Shown here: positions 53,201 to 62,832 of the stretch, in pieces
Layout of the letters: each line of letters starts with the position of its first letter
Position numbering within the stretch: the first letter of the stretch is position 1
Assembly (NCBI GenBank): GCA_037178975.1
Contig: JASJZH010000003.1
Coordinates: 1,178,001-1,242,000 of the forward strand
Length of the DNA stretch: 64,000 bases
Direction of reading: 5' to 3'
From: Oscheius tipulae
Lineage: Eukaryota; Nematoda; Chromadorea; Rhabditida; Rhabditidae
Position numbers and translations under genes: made by a program
The notes under the pieces: model-generated
Seen by the model: only the letters and a program-made list of their open reading frames with translations
Databases searched by the model: none
What the model was told of the DNA's origin: nothing

Positions 53201-56200
53201 CTTTCATATTTTCCCGAGGCATTAAACAAGCAGAAAGTGGGTATTTCGAACTAGATTGATGGTACGGACACTGGAAATTGTCAGAAAATGGCACGTTTTT
53301 AGGATAATGATTACATAAGTGTTTAAACCTTTTATGACGCCATCCAATTTAGGCAATAACATTCTGAAAACGAAACTGCTGGATAACATAATTGACTCGC
53401 TTCTGTTTCATAGTGACGGACACCAGGGCGCTTTTGTAGTAGAAATATTTCCACTTTTCAGGTCACGGAGAGGAGAGCCTTGAGACCGAGAAGGACTTTT
53501 CGCGCTACGGCCGGGTGAATCATGTGCTGCGTGAGCGTCTCCGTCTCCTCCAGGAAGTCGAAAAGCTCCAGAAGGCCATGAAAGTTGAGGGAGATGTCAG
53601 TTACAGCTGTGACAATGCCGGCTCCTTCTTCCGCTTCACCGTGAGTCTTTACTTAGAAATGGCTCGTTGCATCGAAAATGTCCTGGACGCACGTACTATT
53701 TCGTATTTTAGCGAAAATTCAAATCTTTCGAAATATCGGTTTTATCGGATTTTTGGCGGCGCTGCTTCAGAAACCAAACTACGAGTTTTTCTCTAACTTT
53801 TCTCGCCCAAAAACCATATAAATTTAGGTCCAATTTGCTTGGGACGAGTTCCTTGAGAAGTGCAAAAATGGTGACGCCAACCTGGCCGAAATCTACCCAT
53901 TCCGTGACTATTTCGCCGCCGATTTGCCCGATATGTTCACCGGCGAGAAGGGCCACGACGAGGAGGCTGCCCAGTCCGGCTGGCGCCATATCAAGGCAAT
54001 TTTCGAGCAGCTGGAAGAATTCAGAGCCTTCGAATTGCTAAGGAATGGACGTGACAGAACAGAATACCTTCTGGTTCGTTTTTTATCTTATTTTTTCGGT
54101 TAAAACACTAAGTTTAGGTGAAGGAGGCCAAAATCATCGCAATGACATGTACACATGCGGCTCTAAGACGCAAAGAACTGGTCGATCTTGGATTCCGATA
54201 TGACAACATCCTGATGGAAGAAGCCGCCCAGATCCTGGAGGTCGAGACGTTCATACCTCTTTTGCTGCAGGTACTTTTTGATTTTTCTTCTTACGAGGAT
54301 CAGAATGGAACCAAAAAATAGATAGAAAGAGGTGCTACAAAAATGTACCAGAACCCAGTCGTCATAAACATACCGGAAACAAATTTTATCATACAGTCAT
54401 GCTCCGTCAAGTTTTGAGCTAAAAACTGGGTTACCATAGCTATTTGAAGCTTTTTTACTGGTGCTGTTCTCGTAGTTTTATCCATATCAAAGGCAGCAGA
54501 CCTCAAAAAGTACTCGGAGAATATCTAGCTCACAATAGCTTATCAATGTTATTATCCATACCTGATTCTTGCCTAGGTCGAAATCCTGAATATAGTTTTT
54601 TGGTTGTAGAATACTTGTAAAGCGACTACAGCCAACTTTCGATGTGGTAGACACGTTTTGTACGGAAAAAGTCTACTACGTTCCCCATTTCCAGAACCCG
54701 AAAGACGGTCGTTCGCGCCTGAAGCGCTGGATCATGATCGGAGATCACAATCAGCTCCCGCCGATTGTCCAGAACCGTGCCTTCCAGAAGTATTCCAACA
54801 TGGAGCAGTCTCTGTTTGCCCGATTCGTCCGTCTCGGCGTCCCTCACACCATGCTCGACGCCCAGGGTCGTGCCAGAGCAGAGTTTGTCCTTTTTCCTAT
54901 GTTTTTGAATTAAAAGCTTGCAGTATTGCCTCGCTGTACAGCTGGAGATATCGCACACTGGGCAACCTGCCCCACATTGAGAGCCTTCCCCGATTCCAGA
55001 ATGCCAACGCGGGCTTCGGCTTCAGCTTCCAACTGATAGATGTCCCAAATTTCAATGGAGTGGGCGAGTCAGAGCCCAGTCAATACTTCTATCAGGTAAG
55101 CGACTTAATTTATAGGTTTTTTTTTAGCTTTTAAAAGTTGGAAATTGGCCTAAAATTCTTGTCGGTACCAATAGAGTACTGTAAGTATTGTATTCTTACC
55201 CAGCTCAAAAACCTATAAAATGATACTTTACTAAAAATTCTTGACCTCGGACGAGATCGAGCCTCTGCTCGCGTTCAAATCCTTGCTGTTTACAGCAGGC
55301 CAGAGGCGCACAAACATTTGAAAATTTATTCACGCAACAAAGTCTATTTCAGAACCTCGGTGAGGCCGAATACGCCGTCGCCCTGTTCACCTACATGCGA
55401 ATTCTGGGCTATCCAGCCGAGAAGATTTCCATCATCACGACCTACAATGGACAGGCGCAGCTCCTACGCGACGTCATTGAGTCCCGATGTGCTAACAATC
55501 CTCTAATCGGAGCCCCTGCGAAGATCTCGACCGTGGACAAATACCAAGGCCAGCAGAATGACTACATTATTCTTAGTCTCGTTAGAACCAAACATATCGG
55601 GCATATTAGGTAGATTTTCACTGTTTTTAGACACATAAAATGGCTGTTTAGGGATGTGAGACGTCTGATTGTGGCCTTGTCCCGTGCCCGACTCGGTCTC
55701 TACGTGCTGGGACGTGCCAAGCTCTTCCAGAACTGCCTGGAATTGCAGCCGGCCTTTGAAATTGTGAGTTTCTATTATTAGCTCTTCACTAGTTCAAATC
55801 GCTATCTAGTATTGTAAATATCCGTCAGAGTTACAGTATTCAAAGCAAAAAATTCGTCCGAGCAACGATATCGTAAGTAACTGAGGCCGGTCTTGACCTC
55901 ACACAAGTTAGCTGGTAGATTCGAGATTACACTATTTTTCTTGGGTGTCCAGAAATAAGATGCCACGGCGATTTTAGAATTGCAACTTTTTCGGTCATTG
56001 GGAGTCCAAAAAACCAGTAAAAGCCAATTGTTATGCAGATTAGACAAAAAAAGTCCCAATACGTGACATGACCCATTTTTAACGTTCGAGCATCTAGAGA
56101 AAAAAAAACCCCTTCATTTTCAGCTCTGCAAACGCCCGCCCCGCCTCATCCTCGTCCCCAGTGAGCCCTACCCAGCCACGCGAAAAGCCAACGAGAGAGC

Positions 56201-56563
56201 AGCCGGCGAGCCGCTGGAGATCCACGACACTGTCGAGTTCTGTCATTTCGTGCATCAGTTCTACTTGGGCAATGTCGAGACCCTCAAGGCTCGCTACCAG
56301 GCCGCCCAGGCCGAATATGAGGAGAAAATGGCTGTAAGTTGACTACTTTTTTGTCTTAAAAATAGCCCATTTTTAAGATATTACGCCCCCCGCCGGTAGA
56401 AGAAGTTAAACCAGTCGCGGAAGAGGAAGAAATGGAAGAGGAGCCCGCCGTCCAGACCGCTCCCGTACCGCCTCGCAAGAAGCCCGAGGAGGAGGAAGTC
56501 GCCCAGGATATCGTCTTCGAAGAGATGGACTTTGAGAGGCTCGAACACGTCCCGAAATATTAG
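44204..56563 (+). CDS. AQR: AQR (Aquarius / IBP160), intron-binding spliceosomal helicase
   Basis: About 20 exons over 12.4 kb. N-terminal armadillo region: [17 protein letters not shown] (44,616), [44 protein letters not shown]. Middle: [84 protein letters not shown]. Helicase: [20 protein letters not shown] (Walker A, about 52,890), [45 protein letters not shown] (Walker B), [67 protein letters not shown]. Ends HVPKY-stop. AQR is an SF1 helicase that binds introns and couples splicing to intron-encoded RNP assembly. TTTTCAG lies 3 nt before the ATG. Two introns host nested genes (47,418 and 50,551). Confidence 0.97.
44786..45115 (-). repeat. Cluster of tRNA-like sequences in an AQR intron
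   Basis: Three minus-strand units, near 44,786-44,850, 44,915-44,985 and 45,056-45,115, share TAGCCTAGTGGTTAG-type A boxes and a following GACTACGGTCAGAACG-like segment; the first also has GAAGCTCGAACC (B box). Two further copies lie in the next large intron at about 46,035-46,160. None folds to a full tRNA by eye. Confidence 0.6.
47418..47630 (-). CDS. Nested antisense small ORF in an AQR intron
   Basis: A 70-residue single-exon frame, ATG at 47,630, TAA at 47,418 overlapping an AATAAA (CTGTAATAAACTGG on the minus strand). The product is acidic and aromatic: [45 protein letters not shown]. It sits wholly in the 1.2-kb AQR intron 47,082-48,267 on the opposite strand. No family recognised. 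The length, composition and matching poly(A) signal favour a real gene, but it could be chance. Confidence 0.5.
   Translation of the reverse strand: MTPSAVEKFSPPSFLYWSSQLIDIDEAEVFRFEKKTPSVEEKTILPPTMNYWNYDYFDLSEEDLVKFSKL
50551..52059 (+). CDS. GSK3-like protein kinase nested in an AQR intron
   Basis: Three exons (about 50,551-50,607, 50,648-51,175, 51,551-52,059) lie inside the 2,494-bp AQR intron 50,013-52,506, same strand. Kinase motifs: glycine loop [11 protein letters not shown] (first Gly replaced by Asn), VIKK (catalytic Lys), NTVEINIL (alpha-C Glu), [41 protein letters not shown], activation segment [16 protein letters not shown] (Tyr at the GSK3 position), [35 protein letters not shown]. 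These are GSK3 features, divergent from core GSK3 and like the male-germline GSK3-like kinases of nematodes. AATAAA overlaps the stop. The host exons splice around it in phase (YSK|LNNRIP). Confidence 0.93.
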
Positions 56564-57138
56564 GGGTCTGATCTATATTTATCTCGCAATTCGTTATGAT
56601 TCATTCATGTTCTCGTTGAAAAATTGTAAATCTTTCTTTGGCATAATGTTTTTAAAGAAATAGAAAGAGTTGGAAACGGAGACATGGCGAGAAGGCAGGA
56701 CGGTAGAGGGAAGAGACATGAGCTCAAGACAGTGAAAGAGGTAAAGTATAGGAGAGTAGGTAGTCAAAAGTCGAGCTAGTTAGATAGAGAGAGGTAGAGT
56801 AATAGGCCGAGATCCTAGTGACGAGCGAAATTGTTGGAAAAGTAGCTAGGGAACAGAACTAGAACTGGATCGAAAAAGATGAAGTGAGACGAGATAGTAG
56901 AGATTAGAACAGACGTGATTTTTGAAGGAAAGCCTAGAGACTTTGCAACATACGATTGCGACAATGGGTGGTATGCTTTCCTCAGTTTCTGATAGAATTC
57001 TGTTTGCAAAAGAACTGTTACGAAACAAAGACGAACTGGGAGACAGGCAGATACAGTAATACAGGAAAAGTTAAGAAGAGTATAAGAGTCTCAGAAAAAC
57101 TTGAATTTTGTTCAGAGTTTTATTGACTCCCAGTTCGT
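56564..57138. other. Convergent intergenic region AQR / TTBK-like kinase
   Basis: Purine-rich on the plus strand (GAGAGAGGTAGAG and similar). No gene supported; presumably 3' UTRs of both flanking genes. Confidence 0.45.
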
Positions 57139-58204
57139 CTAGCGTTCCCAGTCGTAGGGAAACTCGGGCAGTCCGGTTCTGGCCAAGGCCGTCCGCATCA
57201 TCTGGTAGATCTGCTGGTAGGGCGGAGCGTCGAAGTAGCTGACCTTGTCGACAAGAGCCAAGATGTCGCGATATTCCTGGGGACAGGGGGGCGGGAAGAG
57301 CTCATTGAGTCCGGGCATATAGCGACAGCGCTGCTTGAACTCGCCGACCTTGTTGATGTCCTGGACCTCGCGCCACGGAACGCGTCCGATCGTCAGCTCG
57401 ACCTGCATGTAGACCCACGTCTCGCAGTCGTCCTTCCTGCATAAATCCTGCTGCTTGTGACAGGCAATCGGGGCGTAGCGAACCGTTCCGCGGAAGCCGG
57501 CTGCCTGGCGCGGCTTTCTGATCACTCCCTCATCGTTTGTGAATTTTCGACACATTCCAAAGTCCAGGATGTAGACCTGTAAATGGGAATGTCTCTCTGT
57601 ACCAATAAAAGTGACAAACCTTGCGAAGCTCATTGAGTTCAGCCCTTCCGATGGTATAGTTGCCCGGCTTGACGTCTCTGTGCAAGTACCCGATTCCGTG
57701 AAGATCTTCCAGTGCCTCGAGAGCCTGAATGCCGACGGAGATGGCACAGGCGAGACTGAGTTTCTGCTGCGGACGCTCCTTTCTTAGGTCCTGAAGCGAC
57801 TTGCCGACCAGAGTCATAACGACGTAGTTGAGTATAAACATAAGGTAATATTAAGTCTACACCTTGATAGAAGTTCGACAGAAGTCACACATGCGGAGGT
57901 CAGCTCTCCGTGTATGACCTTTGTCAAATATTGACCAGAGTAAAAACTTATAGTTCCCGTAGCGGCCCTTGTCTTCGATGTTGCAGAAGTGACGACTTCC
58001 TTTCTTGTTCAGCTCGCCAAGGACGAAGACTTCCATCCGGAGCACCTGCATTTGCTCGTTAATTCCCTCCACCTTCAGCGCATACTGGCCAGTTGGGTCG
58101 CGGACTTTGTAGACTGCTCCGAAACCGCCCTCTCCTAGCTTCTTTTCAATTGTCCATCTGTCGACTACCACGCCGACGTCCAATTGCACGACCGCGTTGG
58201 CCAT
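57139..58204 (-). CDS. TTBK/CK1-family protein kinase
   Basis: Starts MANAVVQLDVGVVVDRW (ATG 58,204; ATTTTTTAG 4 nt before it). Motifs: LGEGGFGAVYKV (glycine loop), YALKVEG (Lys), LRMEVFVLGEL (alpha-C Glu), NYVVMTLVGKSLQDLR, YLHRDVKPGNYTIG, VYILDFGMCRKF (DFG), FRGTVRYAPIACH, KDDCETWVYMQVELTIGRVP, ending PEFPYDWER. This is the tau-tubulin-kinase-like branch of CK1 kinases, greatly expanded in nematodes and often sperm-expressed. The junction between the N-lobe exon (to about 57,960) and the NYVVMTL exon is unresolved: I find no AG acceptor that gives the right frame, so a less obvious intron or damage is possible. The last intron (about 57,577-57,618) is clear. Confidence 0.83.
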
Positions 58205-58550
58205 TTCTCTAAAAATTGCAATCTCTGTCTCTGTCGCTTCTACTATCCATCGTGCCCAAGTAACCAAACTGTCTGCTCACCAGATAGAAGAACCTTCTGT
58301 CGTAGTTGTAGTAGTCGAATTGAGACTTAATTGAATCAGAGAATACAGAATTGTTATAACGAAAACAAAACATTGAAATCGCTAATGACTCGCCTTGGGA
58401 CAACTAGTGGCTCACTCTGTGGACAGAACCCTGTTTCATAATGTTCTTGGGTAGCTCTACTCCGGAGCATAGATTTTTTTGTTGAGTCTATCCTCGATAT
58501 CTTCGTCTCTCTGTCTCTCTGCCTCTTTGTGAAGATACTCCGTTTCTAGG
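58205..58550. other. Divergent intergenic region
   Basis: Contains the upstream region of the TTBK-like gene and a TCTCTGTC tract near 58,505-58,530. No gene seen. Confidence 0.4.
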
Positions 58551-59602
58551 ATGTCTACGCTGCTCGTCTTGTTCCTCGACGTTCAGTCGTCCACCTTATG
58601 CCATTTTTCTGGACCATTGAAGATGCTGAAAGAGATCGACAGCTGCCGATGTATCAACGGCGACTTGACTTTTGGACAGGGCACCGATACTAGATGGACA
58701 GGCAGCAGAAAAATTAGAGAGATCCGTGGCTGCTTGAGCGTTGAGAACAGTCGACTGAAGAATCTGGCCTTTTTGGATCCCCCGGACCCTTCACGAGAGA
58801 GTACAACTGTACGGATGGTCGACTACCGATGGTCATCGTGAACAACAACACTCCTCTGCTGCAGGAGGAGACGAATCTTGAAGAAACGGTACAGGATCTG
58901 TCACCTGGGAAGGTTCTGATCAGGTTAGGAAAAGGTAAGTTGGTAGAGAGACACAAATACAGAGAGACAGGGAGATAGAGAAACAGAGAGACAGAGAGAC
59001 TAAACGGTTTCCAGACTGCCGCCACCTGGACAACGTCCTAATCACCCCTCTGGCCATGCTGACCAACTGTTACCGCTTCTATGGACTCTTTAGACCGGCA
59101 TTCCCATAACCCTGACTCGACTCGACTACCGTCTCGAGATGACTCTCGTCGGTTGTCTGACCGTTTCCCGAACAAATCTTAAGAATCTTGATTGGCTCGA
59201 AAAAGTCGAACATTCCCGACGCGACTGTCACACTGGTTATTCGGTCGAGAACAATCCGAAGCTGTGTCAGAGTCTTGACAAGGACTGGAGCTGTCCAGAC
59301 GTTTCGGCAATATCCAATTCGAACAGAATGGAAGAATCAAATGTCTGAGGACAGAATGCTTGGTCGTCTATGTCATGACGAAGAAGGACAAGCGGTGTAG
59401 GACTCTCCAAGGCGATTTAGTCCTGTCCGGTCATGACCGGCGACTACAGTATCTGGACTACGTCAAGGAGGTTAACGGACGTGTCCTTGTCCAGAACAAC
59501 AGCTTGGAGATCTTCAACTCACTGGCCAGACTCGAACTCATCAATTGCTCATGCTGTGACGGGTCGCGGGGCTCTCTCTCTCTCTCCCATATTCTGAGCT
59601 AA
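58551..59602 (+). pseudogene. Receptor L-domain protein, probably damaged
   Basis: The first block starts MSTLLVLFLDVQSS (signal-like), then CRCINGDLTFG and IREIRGCLSVENSRLKNLAF, the repeat pattern of insulin/EGF-receptor L domains. A shift of frame follows near 58,765, after which REYNCTDGRLPMVIVNNNTP continues to donor GTAAGT (58,934). After a GACAGAGA-rich intron the next exon opens LDNVLITPLAMLTNCYRFYG and hits a stop; a second frame then reads MTLVGCLTVSRTNLKNLDWL and NPKLCQSLDKDWSCP, and a third TLQGDLVLSGHDRRL with VQNNSLEIFNSLARLELIN. Nematodes have many such secreted L-domain genes. Several frame changes without splice sites argue for a pseudogene. Confidence 0.62.
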
Positions 59603-59634
59603 AGCTAATCAGTAGCTGATTTGGGCTCTCGTTC

Positions 59635-59706
59635 GGTCCCGTGGTGTAGCGGTTAGCACTCAGGACTCTGAATCCTGCGACGGGAGTTCAAATCTCCCCG
59701 GGACCT
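59635..59706 (+). tRNA. tRNA-Gln (CTG anticodon)
   Basis: 72 nt. Acceptor stem GGTCCCG pairs with CGGGACC; discriminator T. A box TGGTGTAGCGG, anticodon stem-loop CAGGA-CTCTGAA-TCCTG with anticodon CTG, T arm with GTTCAAATC. A T-run (TTTTTTT) follows about 15 nt downstream, a Pol III terminator. Confidence 0.95.
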
Positions 59707-60038
59707 TCCCATTTTGTCTTTTTTTCTTAGTTCACTTCCAGTCAGGAGATGTTCTAAAAGACCGGGAAACCTTCGCTCCAACCACGCTTTCCCCTTTTTC
59801 TCAGGTCAATCCGGCACCTTCGTCTTTCCCGCTTCGGCAGCCGACTTTTTCCAGCGATCCACCTGGTCTCGCTCATTAAACTCGCTAAAGTGAGAGTCTT
59901 TGCTGCTAAAGAAACAAAGTTGTAACATGCATGCTTTGAGTATATAACCGTCGAGACAGGACAGGATAGACATCAGCTACGGCTCTTCCAATCCTAAACA
60001 GTAGTCAGCCTTCCATTTACCCCAAAACAGTTCTTTAG
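59707..60038. other. Upstream region of the collagen gene
   Basis: No gene. TATATAACC lies at about 59,940, roughly 100 bp before the collagen ATG, and could be a TATA-like element. CTTTAG directly precedes the ATG. Confidence 0.4.
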
Positions 60039-61490
60039 ATGCTAAAATGTGCAGTTGGTGCCGCCTCGATTGCCTCGGGAATCATCTTCCTGGGGGCCGT
60101 GGGCTTCGTCGGATACATGTTCCTGGAAATTAGCGAGTTCTACGAGACTTCTCTGCTCGAACTGGAGGACTTTAGAGTGAGTTCATTTCGTCCACTTAGT
60201 GAGCAATTTTGAGGCCATCCTCAAAATTGCTTTTCTAGCCATCTCTCAAGTATCTTAGATCAAAGTTAACCGATTTTCATGGATTTGATAGTACAAAACC
60301 GGTCAACCAAATTTTTCTCTTCAGACAACAGCCGACAACACCTGGGACACAATTCTTGCCTCCACGGGCCCTGCTATCTCTCTCGAGAAGGCCTTCTACC
60401 GTCCCAAGAGAGCAGCAAGCACCTGTCAGTGTTCCGCAGCCGGAAATAACTGCCCAGCTGGCCCTGCTGGTCCTCCCGGAGCCCCTGGAGTCAATGGCGA
60501 TGATGGAGTACCAGGGGAATCTGGGAAGGCTGGTAATCCAGGAATGGCCATGATGGCTGCTGCTTCCTCCGGTGCTTCTGACGGTTATGACGGAGCCGCT
60601 GCTTCCGGATCCGGCTGCGTGAGCTGTCCCGCCGGTCCAGCTGGACCTCCAGGACCCGATGGACCTGCTGGAGCTGCCGGTCCCGATGGCCAGCCTGGAC
60701 AGGCTGGAGCCCCTGGAAACGACGGTCAGCCAGGTGCTCCTGGACCTGCTGGAGACGCTGGACCTGACGGACAGAGTGGCCCTGCTGGTGAGGCTGGAGC
60801 TCCAGGAGCCAATGGAAAGAAAGGCAAGGGAAAACCCGGACCTGCTGGCCCTGCCGGAGCCCCTGGACAGGCTGGAGCGAATGGAAAAGACGGAGAGAAA
60901 GGACAGGATGGCAAGCCTGGAGCCCAAGGACCAGCCGGACCAGCTGGACAGAACGGAGAGGACGGAAAGGAGGGAGAAGCTGGAGCTCCGGGACTTGCTG
61001 GAAACCCTGGAAGTGAGTTCATACATGATTTGCGCGAGTTCTGACAGAAGATGGTTTGTGATGTTCTGCAAAGGTGTAAAACGGTTCTAAAACTACAACT
61101 TTGCAGAACATTGTCAAGCCCTAAAAGCTGATCAAACAGTAACCGTTTATTCGTCTTTGTTCTTTAAAGCTTGTCAGTTGAAAACTTTTTGCCGCGCCGC
61201 TCTGCTTCGATAGGTTAAATGTCTCGTCTTTAATCTAAAGCTTACAAGTTCGAATCTACAGGCCACCGTAATGTCTTTTTCCTCCAGGCGACGCCGCCTA
61301 CTGCCCCTGTCCTCCCAGAACCGGAGCTGCTGCAGCTGAAGAAGCCGCACAGTCCGCCTATGGAGCTCAGGAACCAGCTCCTAAAGACGACGGCTATAGT
61401 GATGCTGCTGCTCCTGGTTCCAAGCCAGATGAGTCCTACCGCCAGCGTCGTGGAGAGCTGAAGAAAAGCCGTGTTGCCAAGGCTCTCTAA
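60039..61490 (+). CDS. Cuticle collagen
   Basis: Three exons (60039-60176, 60325-61012, 61288-61490) give 342 residues. The N-terminal cuticle-collagen domain is a hydrophobic helix (ASGIIFLGAVGFVGYMFLEI) followed by a conserved polar part. YRPKRAAS is a furin-type site for removal of the N-terminus. Cys clusters (TCQCSAAGNNC, GCVSC, YCPCPP) flank and interrupt the Gly-X-Y blocks; the main triple-helical block runs from about residue 150 to 275. The C-terminal non-collagenous tail is long (about 65 residues, EESYRQRR-like basic end). Made by the hypodermis, secreted and cross-linked into the cuticle. CTTTAG abuts the ATG. Intron 2 holds a hairpin repeat (61,061-61,111) and a tRNA-like sequence (about 61,205-61,262). 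Confidence 0.97.
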
Positions 61491-61914
61491 GGAGAAGAAG
61501 CCTAGGGAATGTGTCTGTACATAATAGTCATAAAACTATCTCTATTGCGCTGTCTCTCTGTCTCTGTATCTGTGCCTCTCTGTCTCTATACAGACACTGA
61601 CGGTTTTTAGAAAAATGATCTGGGAGGCTCGCAGGAGATCGCAGGCATACAACTAGACCAAAAATACGACTCGATTTTTGTCTCAGTCTCACTGTCTCTC
61701 TGACTCTCTATCTCTCTCTATCCTTCTTTTCTGCCTCTCTGTTCCTCATGTCTTACTATTTCTGTTTTTCTGTCTACGCGTCACTCTGTATGTCTACCCC
61801 TCTGTCTCTCCCAGATTTATTTCCATGTAATCTACTCTTTATTAACTACAGTTAGCCATATCTCATGAGGAATATATTGTAACACAAGGCTTGAGTATCA
61901 TCATTAACCGGTTT
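61491..61914. repeat. TCTCTGTC-rich intergenic stretch
   Basis: Pyrimidine tracts built on TCTCTGTC fill much of 61,545-61,590 and 61,680-61,810. No gene seen. Confidence 0.7.
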
Positions 61915-62788
61915 CTAGAACTTTCCATTTCTTCTCGGAGTCTCGCTGTGATACTTGACAAGCCATTCGGAAATGAAGCCGATAGGATCGGCTGGTCGGC
62001 GAAGGAGGACCTCAGCCAGCGCCTTCGTCAAGACCGGTGCCACTGTTCGGGCCAGATATATACCGTTTTCACTTGTCGGCAAGTCAACTCGACCGTTCAT
62101 CATTCTCTCGAAACGAGCCCTGTCAACATCGTCCTCGTCCTCGATGAAGCGGGCAGAGTCTAGTTGAGAGCTGAAATGGTAAAGAATCAGAGTCAACGAC
62201 AGAATCTTACGCTTCACTGCCACTGTCTGGACTGGCCGGGCTCTCAATTAGAGGCCCGTCCTCTAGAAGTTCCTCATTTAGGATTTCGTAATCCTCGTCT
62301 CGATCTTTGATCATTTTGAGGTCGATTACAGCGTTTCGACGGTAGTAGTCAGGGGTCCGGCCTTCCTAAAAAAAGAGGACAAACTGAAGACAGTCAGACA
62401 GAAAAACGGAAGAGACAGAGAAAGACTCACATTATCCACAGCCATCGGATCAGCTCCAGCCTTCCCCAAAATTTTCAGATAGTGCCCGCCGTCTCTTGAA
62501 GCTGCCGCGTAGTGCATTGCAGTTCTCTTGTTCTGAAGGGATGGTCAGGTCAGGTAGTCCTTGAAACTCACATAGTCAGGAGCATTCAGAACAGAAGAAA
62601 AGTTGGAGGCAATGTGTCGGACAATGTCGGTTCTCTCGTGCACGACGGCTGCATGAAGAGGCGTGCATCCGAAACGGTCTCGGGCTGAAAAGTAGCAGCT
62701 ACAAGCAATTATGGGGGAAACTGTAATTGTTGCAACTTTTGATTTTAAAGGTACCAAAGAAAAAAGTTCCTAATTTTTGGAAATCCAT
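61915..62788 (-). CDS. Ankyrin-repeat protein with C-terminal DPY-30-like motif
   Basis: Five exons (62755-62788, 62572-62684, 62431-62532, 62211-62365, 61915-62170) give 219 residues, all phases consistent. Two to three ankyrin repeats: RDRFGCTPLHAAVVHERTDI, NKRTAMHYAAASRDGGH, EGRTPDYYRRNA. An acidic linker (DEDYEILNEELLED) follows. The C-terminus VAPVLTKALAEVLLRRPADP and IGFISEWLVKY matches the DPY-30 dimerisation motif (L..AL.E....RP.DPI.F...WL). DPY-30 motifs dock on amphipathic helices in histone methyltransferase and ciliary complexes. A docking adaptor is likely, but the partner is unknown. It is divergent from the 62,833 gene; the starts lie 45 bp apart. Confidence 0.85.
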
Positions 62789-62832
62789 TAGGGCTCCAAT
62801 CACTCCAATCGCCTAGCAGCAGCAGCAGCAGG
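62789..62832. promoter_or_regulatory. 45-bp divergent start region with CAG repeat
   Basis: The ATGs of the ankyrin/DPY-30 gene (-) and the basic repeat protein (+) are 44 bp apart. The interval has (AGC)5 ending in CAGG directly before the plus ATG, and reads TGCTGCTAG on the minus strand, so acceptor-like AG sites face both ways. No room for a conventional core promoter on both sides without overlap with coding or 5' UTR sequence. Confidence 0.6.

Noticed and set aside
60277..61090. Long minus-strand and alternative plus frames over the collagen
   Set aside because: GC-rich Gly-X-Y repeats leave other frames open. The collagen frame has the right N-terminal domain and splice sites.
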